DNA of 64,000 nt from Pseudomonas syringae KCTC 12500. GTDB taxonomy: Bacteria > Pseudomonadota > Gammaproteobacteria > Pseudomonadales > Pseudomonadaceae. The notes under the pieces are model-generated. The model worked only from the letters and a program-made list of their open reading frames with translations, made no database searches and was not told where the DNA came from. The translations under genes were made by a program, and so were the position numbers. Numbering within the stretch: the first letter of the stretch is position 1; the number at the start of each line of letters is the position of its first letter. Below are positions 18,720-27,000 of the stretch, piece by piece. The DNA lies in contig NZ_AYTM02000002.1 in the NCBI RefSeq assembly GCF_000507185.2, positions 3,569,501 through 3,633,500 on the forward strand, in the 5' to 3' direction.

Positions 18720-19124
18720 TTACTGGCTCTTCTCGGCCTTGGCGGCGAACGCAAGTTTTGACAGGATGAACGTCACAGGCAGAGTTAATGCAATAGCGGC
18801 CAAAGGCGCAAGTCTTTCGTCAAACTGCAGCTTTTCGACCCAGCACCAGAGTATGACCAGACTCAAGCAATACTGAATCGCGTAAATAAGCGGCAGCAGG
18901 ATCACAGAACGCAGGCCCTGATGGCTCTTGAAGACAAAGAATCGATTCAGAACATAGGCCAGCAATATTCCGGTCACATAAGAAATCGTGTAACTGATTT
19001 TATAGGACAGGAACATCAACAGAATGAGATAGATTCCATAGGTCAAGGCGGTGTTGAAACCGCCTGACATCAGGAATCGAGCAAAATCCTGTTTTAAGAA
19101 TTTTGAAAAAGCCCGATTCATCAT
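18720..19124 (-). CDS. GtrA family membrane protein (putative lipid-linked sugar flippase)
   Basis: A 134-residue protein with four predicted membrane helices and the GtrA family pattern FARFLMSGGFNTALTYGIYL, then YVTGILLAYVLNRFFVFK. GtrA proteins are thought to flip undecaprenyl-phosphate-linked sugars across the inner membrane. It is the last gene of the minus-strand run, 7 bases after the bifunctional isomerase/acetyltransferase and one gene after a GtrB-like transferase. This supports a role in moving the 3-acetamido sugar to the periplasm. Two adjacent ATG codons (19124, 19121) are possible starts. Confidence 0.88.
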   Translation of the reverse strand: MMNRAFSKFLKQDFARFLMSGGFNTALTYGIYLILLMFLSYKISYTISYVTGILLAYVLNRFFVFKSHQGLRSVILLPLIYAIQYCLSLVILWCWVEKLQFDERLAPLAAIALTLPVTFILSKLAFAAKAEKSQ

Positions 19125-19131
19125 GGTGCCG

Positions 19132-20082
19132 TTATTCAGCGTTTGCGATCAGGGATTTGAATTCTTCGTAGTTACGAATGTAGTCCCCGGCATCATAGTA
19201 ATGCGATGCAAACACCAACAGTACGGCATCCTGTGAATAGCGATACTGAATACCCCAGGTCATCGGTGGCAGGTGGATGCCCTGATTCGGCTTGTCGAGA
19301 ATAAACTCTTCACGATTGACACCATCATCCGCTACAACATGAACCGAGCCCTTCACTGCCACCAGAAACTGGTGACAGATACGGTGCGCGTGTTCGCCCC
19401 GGGTCTCGGCGGTCGGTACGTCGTAGACCAAGAAGTAACGTTCGGACTTGAAGGGTACCGAACGCTCGAATTCGCCCGCCGACAAACTACCGCGAATATC
19501 CGCGACTTCATTCATGGTGTGCAAGGTTACGTTCTTCACTGACGTGGCGGTTACGCCTGGCGCAGCCTTTTCCGGGCGTGTCTCGCTACTGGCGTTGACA
19601 GGCTTGGCGTCCACGTAACCAATGATCTTGGCCGGGTTACCTACGACTATAGCGTTAGGCGGTACAGAGCGGGTCACGACAGCACCTGCGCCGACCATGG
19701 CGTTGATGCCGATGGTAATGCCCGGAAGAATCGTGCAGTTAGCACCCAGTGAGGCGCCTTTTCTGATAATGGTACGCGCGAAACTCTGTGGATAGACTTT
19801 GCTGCGTGGGAACAGGTCATTGGTAAATGTGGCGTTAGGACCGATGAAGACATCGTCTTCAATGGTAATGCCGTCCCATACCTGTACACCGCATTTCAGC
19901 GTCACGCGATCGCCGATGATAACGTCGTTTTCGATGAAAACGTTATCGCACACGTTGCACTCGCTGCCCAGGCGTGCGCCTGGCAGGATATGCGCGAACG
20001 CCCATACACGCGAATCTTTCCCGATATTCTCGGACTCGCACAGCGCATGGCTGTGAACAAAGAAATCCTTAGCGCTGCTCAT
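19132..20082 (-). CDS. Bifunctional acetyltransferase / dTDP-ketosugar isomerase (WxcM-like)
   Basis: A 316-residue fusion. Residues about 1-165 form a left-handed beta-helix hexapeptide acyltransferase (repeats such as [56 protein letters not shown]), the FdtC/QdtC type. Residues about 185-316 are a WxcM-like cupin ([27 protein letters not shown]), the FdtA/QdtA ketoisomerase type. Together with the aminotransferase at 21016 it would turn dTDP-4-keto-6-deoxyglucose into a dTDP-3-acetamido-3,6-dideoxyhexose (Fuc3NAc or Qui3NAc; sequence alone does not decide). ATG 20082 was chosen for the GGAG 7 bases upstream. It overlaps the upstream gene by 14 bases, indicating coupling. Confidence 0.87.
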   Translation of the reverse strand: MSSAKDFFVHSHALCESENIGKDSRVWAFAHILPGARLGSECNVCDNVFIENDVIIGDRVTLKCGVQVWDGITIEDDVFIGPNATFTNDLFPRSKVYPQSFARTIIRKGASLGANCTILPGITIGINAMVGAGAVVTRSVPPNAIVVGNPAKIIGYVDAKPVNASSETRPEKAAPGVTATSVKNVTLHTMNEVADIRGSLSAGEFERSVPFKSERYFLVYDVPTAETRGEHAHRICHQFLVAVKGSVHVVADDGVNREEFILDKPNQGIHLPPMTWGIQYRYSQDAVLLVFASHYYDAGDYIRNYEEFKSLIANAE

Positions 20083-21019
20083 GTGTTTCTCCAAATCCCT
20101 CGATCCGCATCGGGATGGCCAAGGGTCTATTCTTTGTATTTTCGTAAGTGCGCCATGCATAAGAACCGACGATGCCCAATCCCAGCAGGTTCAAACAGCC
20201 GAGGAAGGTGATGGCCAGCATGATCATTGCGTAGCCGGGTACTTCAATTCTGCCTTCGAGCTTGGCGATGAGTGTGAACACACCGAACAGCGCCGCAAAT
20301 GTAGAGCCGAACGCGCCGACGCGGGTCAATATACGTATAGGCATATCCGTGAAGGAGAATACGCTGTCCATCAGGTAATTGACTTTTTTACGCAGCGTCC
20401 ATGCAGACGTACCGTGAACCCGTTCCTGCCGGGTATAGGTAACTACTTCGCGGCGATAGCCCATCCAGAAGATCTGCGCGATGAGAGAGCTGTGACGCTC
20501 TTCAAGAGTCAGCAGAGTATCCCGAAAAGCCTTGTTGCAGGCGAACATATCAACGCCGCCTGGCGGTATTTCAGGGATGACATAGCGACGGTAAAAGCCC
20601 CAGAAAATCTTTGAAGCAGTCCGCGTTGCCCATGGGTCCTGACGACCTTCACGTACACCAACCACAACGTCGATATCGCCGCGCATCAGTACCGTATTCA
20701 TTTCCAGAACCAGTTCCGGCGGCTCTTGAAGATCTGCAGCCATTACCGCAAAACGGTCGCCAGTGCCATGCTGTAAGCCCGTGCGGATCGCCATGAATGA
20801 TCCGAAGTTTCTGGACAGCAGGATCAGCTTGGACTTGAACGATTGTGCCGGTAGTTGTTCCCTGAGTAGTTCGTAACAGCGGTCAGGGCTGCCATCCACA
20901 ACGAACACAACTTCCAGGTCGTGTCCGAGCTGCTTATCAAGCGCCGTCACAGCGACGAGCAAGTCGGGAAGATTGCTCTCGTTGCGATAGACGGGAATGA
21001 CCAACGTCAGCAAAGTCAT
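20069..21019 (-). CDS. GtrB/DPM1-like membrane glycosyltransferase family 2
   Basis: A 316-residue GT2 of the polyprenyl-phosphate sugar synthase type. It has the catalytic [37 protein letters not shown], the [11 protein letters not shown] acidic motif, and [23 protein letters not shown], which is characteristic of GtrB/ArnC/YfdH, and two C-terminal membrane helices ([37 protein letters not shown]). It would transfer a sugar from its nucleotide to undecaprenyl phosphate at the cytosolic face. Placed between the aminotransferase and isomerase genes, its likely sugar is the 3-acetamido-3,6-dideoxyhexose (inference). It overlaps the aminotransferase gene by 4 bases. Confidence 0.9.
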   Translation of the reverse strand: MTLLTLVIPVYRNESNLPDLLVAVTALDKQLGHDLEVVFVVDGSPDRCYELLREQLPAQSFKSKLILLSRNFGSFMAIRTGLQHGTGDRFAVMAADLQEPPELVLEMNTVLMRGDIDVVVGVREGRQDPWATRTASKIFWGFYRRYVIPEIPPGGVDMFACNKAFRDTLLTLEERHSSLIAQIFWMGYRREVVTYTRQERVHGTSAWTLRKKVNYLMDSVFSFTDMPIRILTRVGAFGSTFAALFGVFTLIAKLEGRIEVPGYAMIMLAITFLGCLNLLGLGIVGSYAWRTYENTKNRPLAIPMRIEGFGETHEQR

Positions 21020-22119
21020 ATCTCCTTGGAAAAGTGCGCAGTGACCGCTGCGATGACGCGTTCAACCTCGTCGTCACTCAGGCCCGGGAAGCAGGGGAGG
21101 GAGATGACGGTATCACATGTACGCTCGGTCACGTCCAGAGCGACGGACGGCGCAGATGAGTACGCTGGTTGTTTATGGTCGGCGATGGGGTAGTGAATAT
21201 CCGTACTGACTGACTTCTCTTTGAGTGCCGCAGCCAGAGCCGCCCGATCTTTCGCGCGAATCACATATAGATGGGCGACGTAATCATCCGAAACCGAGGA
21301 TGGAAGCTCGATATCCAGTCCCGCGAACGCTTCGTTATAGCGCTTGGCGATGGAGCGGCGCTGTTCGTTCCAGGTGTCCAGATGCGGCAATTTGATACGC
21401 AGAATTGCCGCTTGCATCTCGTCCAGGCGGCTGTTGCGGCCACCCGGGATTGCAACGCGATATTTCTGGTCCCAGCCATACTGCCGAAGCTGGCGGATAC
21501 GTGAGGCCAGAGCGTCATCACCGGTAACTACTGCGCCGCCGTCACCGAGAGCGCCCAGGTTTTTAGTCGGGTAGAAGCTGAAGCAGGCGATGGTGCCAAA
21601 GCTGCCTGCTTGCTTGCCATTGCGTCGAGCGCCGTGGGATTGCGCGCAATCTTCAAGAACCGGAATGCCTGCTGCGGAAGCGATCTGAACGATCTCTTCG
21701 ATGTTCGCCAGTTGACCGTACAAGTGCGTAACGATGATGGCCGCCGGCTTTTCCTTGGCAATTACAGTTTCCAGAGAGTTTTTGCAAAGGGTCAATGTTC
21801 CAGGATCGACATCTGCATAAACAGGCGTTGCGCCTACTGCGTGGATCGCTGTACTGCCATAGAAGCCTGCATTTGCCACGGCGACAACCCGGTCGCCTAC
21901 AACAACGTCCAGGCCTTTGAGGGCGAGTTCCAATGCGTCCGAACCGTTAGCCACGCTGATGCAATGCTGCACACCTACGTAGGCGGCAAACTCTTCCTCG
22001 AACAGCTTCACTTCGTTACCTAAAACGTACCAGTGGCTGTCCAGCACGGCCTTCAACGGAGTCGCGAAATCAAGTCCTGCGTTAGCTTTGATGGCCGAGA
22101 AAAGCGGAATATTTTCCAT
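21016..22119 (-). CDS. DegT/DnrJ/EryC1 sugar aminotransferase (FdtB/QdtB-like)
   Basis: A 367-residue PLP-dependent transaminase. It shows the NGSDALELALKGL cofactor segment, VTHLYGQLANI, EDCAQSHGA with the PLP-binding Asp, and the Schiff-base Lys in FYPTKNLGALGDGG. Family members acting at C3 of dTDP-3-keto-6-deoxyhexoses (FdtB, QdtB) stand beside FdtA/C or QdtA/C genes, as here, so formation of the 3-amino sugar with glutamate as donor is well supported. I start at the ATG at 22119, which has GGAA 6 bases upstream; the ATG at 22131 is possible and would bring it next to the upstream stop codon at 22134. Confidence 0.9.
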   Translation of the reverse strand: MENIPLFSAIKANAGLDFATPLKAVLDSHWYVLGNEVKLFEEEFAAYVGVQHCISVANGSDALELALKGLDVVVGDRVVAVANAGFYGSTAIHAVGATPVYADVDPGTLTLCKNSLETVIAKEKPAAIIVTHLYGQLANIEEIVQIASAAGIPVLEDCAQSHGARRNGKQAGSFGTIACFSFYPTKNLGALGDGGAVVTGDDALASRIRQLRQYGWDQKYRVAIPGGRNSRLDEMQAAILRIKLPHLDTWNEQRRSIAKRYNEAFAGLDIELPSSVSDDYVAHLYVIRAKDRAALAAALKEKSVSTDIHYPIADHKQPAYSSAPSVALDVTERTCDTVISLPCFPGLSDDEVERVIAAVTAHFSKEI

Positions 22120-22133
22120 TGGGGGTTCCATGA

Positions 22134-24011
22134 TCAATGAGACGAACGGCTGATGAACTCGCATACATCAGGCATTGCGAAAATTTTAAATGAAGAGCTG
22201 ACAGTGTATAGCTTCAGGTCGCACTTGTCGGCTGGAGATGGCGGCAGAATGATCCCTTCGTAACCGGTACGGAGCGCTGATTTATCCCCAATGGCTTCGG
22301 CGACATCCTGCCTTTTACCTTCAATATTGAGAGCACCTGCAATTTTACCTCCTTTTACGGCGATTATATATAGAGGTACTCCATCATGGGGTTCAATATA
22401 GCTCCAGCCTCTTATGAATAAACCGTCTGAAGTCTGGCGTATAACGTCGATGTTGCCCCTTGGAGTCGCTGGCGAAACAGGCGCTCTTAGAGAAAACTCA
22501 TCACCCTCTACAAAGAGACGTTTCGGCAACTCGGGGGCCCTGATGAAAGCATCAGTTGAATGGATTGAACCGCTTGTCTCTTGTACAGCTTCAGACAAAG
22601 GTCTACCAATGGCTGACTTCTGAAGATTAGGCTGGCTTAAGGTATTTGCGCTCCAAGCAACAAGATTAGTCCACGCCATCCATACGGTAACTAAAAACAG
22701 CCACTTCATGTGGAATTGACGAGATTTTTCAGCTCGCGCTAAAGAGGCTGATGTTAGGTTGCTAGTATACGTTGTAGTTGCGATCGCAATAATGAATGCG
22801 AGGAAAGGTATGGTGACGAAGAGATATCGACCCTGAGGCTGAGGTAGGGTGTTTTGAGAGGCAATCAGGCTAAGGATTATGATTGATGGAAATAAGCCAA
22901 GAATCATGATCAGAGGAAGCAGTTTGTCCAGTATAAGTTTTTTCTTGTCTGGCAAAGCGCAGGCGCGAGCCGTCTGGAAGATTGCAGTCAGTGTGACTAA
23001 TATCAGAAGGAAAGCAGCTCCCATGTAATAGGAATCGGGTATGTATACATTCATCCAGCCCGTGACCGAGAAATAACTCTTCGTAGCCAGGCTTAACCAT
23101 GGCACGATCGTCGTCATGTCGAACAAGTGATCCGGACACCTTATATAGCATGTTCCAAAACCTTGTGCCGGGCTGAGCTTATGCATCGCGACAAATTCTA
23201 ATTGGCCTGAAATCCCGGTAATTTCGCCGTACTTGATGTAGGTAATTACAAGCATAGGGGCTGAGATAAGCACAGCTATCAATGACGCAAATGGAAGGAG
23301 TTGTGTGACTTTACGCTCTCCGCTATAACGATAGGCAATGAGCATAACACCAGCAAAAACGAGGGCGGGAAGAAAGTAAAGTTTTGCCAGGAACATCAGG
23401 CCGAGTGCAATGCCGAAACAAATCGCACTGTACTTTGTCGGCCTTTTTACATACCCCATAAGACTGCTTAAAAGCAGTGCAATACTGGTGAGTCCATAGG
23501 CGTCACTATTGAAGTACGAGAATACGAAAGATACTTGAGGGATGAGGGCTATGATGAGTGCGCAAAAAGCTGCACTTTTTTCCGTCATTCCAGCTCTGTG
23601 CGCGATTCGGTACAATGCGCAGATAAATACTGCGCCGAGTATCCAGTTGAAGCACCGTGCTGAAAGATACGCCAAATCATCTGGTAGTAACCAGCTTAGT
23701 CCGTAAGAGCTGATCATTGCGCCTATCACATGAGGAAAGGGCAAGCCGTGGTACCAGAACTCTCCGGGGTGCCATGTATAACCGGAAAGGTTACCGGTAA
23801 ATGGCTGTAATGGTTCCGCAGCGCTAGGTAACTCATGAAATGTCTTGAGGTATTCTAATAAAAAAAAGTGCGTTGACTCATCAGGTCCGCCGTGGAACGA
23901 GATACCAATCGACCATAGGATCAGGACGAAAAAGTAGACGACAGCTAAAATCAATTGGTAGCGGGGTTTTGATATTTCTGTGTCGTTATGATGAATAGTG
24001 TTCTCAGGCAC
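22134..24011 (-). CDS. DUF2142-like polytopic membrane protein, putative GT-C transferase
   Basis: A 625-residue protein with about eleven hydrophobic helices and a C-terminal soluble domain of about 130 residues (from around 495). Just after TM1 it has HGGPDESTHFFLLEY, the acidic PDE-x-H type signature of DUF2142 and GT-C enzymes, followed by a large first loop. I infer a periplasmic transferase that uses the lipid-linked sugar made by the downstream GtrB-like and GtrA proteins, in the manner of GtrC of O-antigen serotype conversion. Codon use is AT-richer than the rml genes, pointing to exchange of this transferase between strains. The start ATG at 24011 is 63 bases after the large fusion gene. 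Confidence 0.78.
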   Translation of the reverse strand: MPENTIHHNDTEISKPRYQLILAVVYFFVLILWSIGISFHGGPDESTHFFLLEYLKTFHELPSAAEPLQPFTGNLSGYTWHPGEFWYHGLPFPHVIGAMISSYGLSWLLPDDLAYLSARCFNWILGAVFICALYRIAHRAGMTEKSAAFCALIIALIPQVSFVFSYFNSDAYGLTSIALLLSSLMGYVKRPTKYSAICFGIALGLMFLAKLYFLPALVFAGVMLIAYRYSGERKVTQLLPFASLIAVLISAPMLVITYIKYGEITGISGQLEFVAMHKLSPAQGFGTCYIRCPDHLFDMTTIVPWLSLATKSYFSVTGWMNVYIPDSYYMGAAFLLILVTLTAIFQTARACALPDKKKLILDKLLPLIMILGLFPSIIILSLIASQNTLPQPQGRYLFVTIPFLAFIIAIATTTYTSNLTSASLARAEKSRQFHMKWLFLVTVWMAWTNLVAWSANTLSQPNLQKSAIGRPLSEAVQETSGSIHSTDAFIRAPELPKRLFVEGDEFSLRAPVSPATPRGNIDVIRQTSDGLFIRGWSYIEPHDGVPLYIIAVKGGKIAGALNIEGKRQDVAEAIGDKSALRTGYEGIILPPSPADKCDLKLYTVSSSFKIFAMPDVCEFISRSSH

Positions 24012-24074
24012 GCAAAGCTCCTAGGCTTCTGGTTTTCCTTGTTTTTTGATTCAGTAATGTGCACCTGAAGTCGA

Positions 24075-27000
24075 TCAATTAATGATCCTCGGAGGCCACG
24101 CCATACTAAAATCTTCATAATCCAGCGTCAGGTTCGGACTATAGGCATAGTCAGCTTGAATATCAGGCCAACGCGACTTGATGTATTCGATTTCTTTCGT
24201 GAAGCGTGCCTGTTTTTGCGGTGTGTCTTCCAGCCCACGCGTGGCGGACTCGTGATGGTAGAGCTCTGCAAAAGGCGTCCAGACGTTTACATAGCCTGCC
24301 TCTTTGACTTTCAGGCAGAAGTCCACGTCGTTGAAGGCAATTTTCAAATGCTCCTCTTCCAGACCACCGACCTGTTCAAAAGTCGATTTTCTGATAATCA
24401 GGCAGGCCGCCGTCACCGCTGACAGCTCCTGAATCAGCTCCGCCCTGCAAAAATAGCCAGGTGCGCCTTTAGGCAGATTCTTGTGGGAATGACCTGCTAC
24501 CCCACCCAGGCCGGTGATAACGCCGCCGTGCTGCAAGCGGTCATCTGGATACCAGAGACGCGCACCCACGGCGCCCACACCCGGTTGCAGTGCTATCGAT
24601 ACCATCTCGCTCAGCCACTCCGGCGAGATGACCTCAATATCGTTATTGATAAGTCCGATCAGTTCGCCATTCGCAATGCGTACGGCCGCATTATTGAGTG
24701 CAGAGTAATTGAATGGACCTTCATCGCGCATGACGCGAATGTTCTCTTCCTGATCAAGCAGAGCAAAATACTCAAGCGATTCTGGCTCATCAGAGCCGTT
24801 GTCGATCAGAATGATTTCGTAATGCGTGTACGTAGTGAGTCGCTTGATACTGTCGATGCACTGTTTGACCAGTGCATGGGCATTTCGAGTCGGGATTACC
24901 AGGCTGACCAGCGGCTGGGAAGCCGGGAGCTTGTAGTGAACACGGTACATGCCCAGAGAGGAGAGCTCGGCAACGCCGACGTCCCCTTGACGTTGCAGGT
25001 GCTCATCCAGTGCCTTGACTCCGGCCAGTGCTGCATAAGGCTTTTCGTCACCCGCCATGGCTGTGCTGCCGGAGTGTATGCGCCAGTGGTAGAGCACGCG
25101 CGGGATATGAATAATCTGGTTTCGCTCAAGCTTTTCTACGCAGCGCAATGCCAGGTCATAATCCTGTGCACCTTCAAAGCCGACCCGGAATTGCCCGACT
25201 TCGTTGACAAGATCTCGACGATAGGCGCCCAGGTGGCAAACCATATTCTGTGAGCGGAACAGGAACTCATTCCAGTCTGACTTGAAGTGAGGCGAGCTGC
25301 GCGTACCGTCTGTGCTGATCTTGTCTTCATCGGAGTAGATGAGCCCCGCGTCCGGATTCTCGCGAATGGTGCGTGCCACCCAGTAGAGCGCATGCCTTGG
25401 CAGCAAGTCATCGTTATCCATCAACGCGACGAATTCGCCCGTGGCGACCTCCAGGGCCGAGTTGCTGGCCGCGGATATATGTCCGTTGTGTTCGCGGAAG
25501 ACGACTTTGATCCGCTCATCCTGAGCGCTCAGAGACGTCAGGTAGTCGATCACGCCCTGATCAGTCGAGGCGTCGTCAGCCAGGCAAAGCTCCCAACGCG
25601 GATATAACTGGGCGCAGACACTTTCTACCGCTTCACGCAGTAACTCCAGCGGCGGGTTGTAGACGGGCATGATGATGGAGATAACCGGCCCGTCACCCCA
25701 ACCAACGATGTCGTCGTTGATACGACTGATTTTTGCATCGTCCAGGGTGTCGTACTTCTGAACCCAGAGTACGTAATCATGCCTGTTGCCGTGCAACGCT
25801 TGCGCTGCGTCACCTTTGGCCCATCGTGCTTGAGCAATGACGCCAGCAAGCCCCCGCACCTGCCATACCTGGTAGGCTTTCTTGGCGGTGCTGAGCAAAC
25901 CACCACCGCGTCGAATGATCATCGGTAGCGAGGTGATGTTGCTTTTCGCTCTGTAAAGCGTCCTTGTCACTTTCCTGAGTGGCGCTGTTACCAGCCAGCT
26001 ATAAGAGGACTGCATAGAGATGATATTCAGATTCAGGTTATGAATATGAGTATCTTTGGCTTCCAGCTCAAGCCGATGATTCTCCAACAACGTCAGGTTT
26101 TTGCTTTCAAGCCCCGTCAGTTCACGGCGCTGGTTCTGTTTCAGAGCCAGCGTTTCCGTTTCAAGGCTTGTCAGTGCCCGGTGATGGCTTTCTTTCAAGG
26201 ACAGATTTTCGGCTTCAAGCTCCCTGATCGCGGTGTGGTGAGCGTCCAGCGCTGCCAAACGCTCGCCTTCGACCTCGATTAACTTGAATCGAAGATTTTC
26301 CTGCAGAGCGAGGTTTTGAGCTTCCAGATCCTCCCGCTCTTGCTGGTGAGCTTCTTGCGCAGCCAGCCTTTCAGCTTCAAGAGTCGCCAGCACCTGGCTA
26401 TGACTCTCCTGAAGTGCAGCATTCGCAGCCTCGAGTTCCTGGACGGCCAGACGACAACTTTCCTGAAGCGTCGCGTGTGCGGCATCGAGCTCCATCACTT
26501 CCAGGCGATGGCTTTCCTGAATGGACAGGTTTTCATTTTCTATGTGAGCCAATGCCTGGCGATGGCTCTCTTGCTCGGCCAGATTTGCCGCCTCGATCGC
26601 TTCCAGCGCCGAGTGTTCCTTGAGGTTCTGATCCGCCGTCGTTTCAAGTGCCTGTTTGAGCTCTTCTTCCTGTTGAAGAAGTCGTTCAGCGACCTGACCT
26701 TCTGTGAGCAAGGTGAACGATATCTGGACTTTGAATGATTTACCGGTAATCAGCATATTGAGATCGGCAGGTAACATCACGTGCGGATCATCATTGAGCG
26801 CCATGAACAACGTGCCATTGGCATCGCTGGAAAATGCTGTGATACCTGCGGCGGCAAGGGGGGCATGCGTATTATCGTGCCACGCCCACAGTTCTGAGTT
26901 CGCGCTATAGACCTTGATGACGCTGATCGAAAATGACTGTCTGACGTTCGTTGGATCGAAACGTAACGAGGCGCACCGGGCTGAAGCGGGGACGTCGAAA

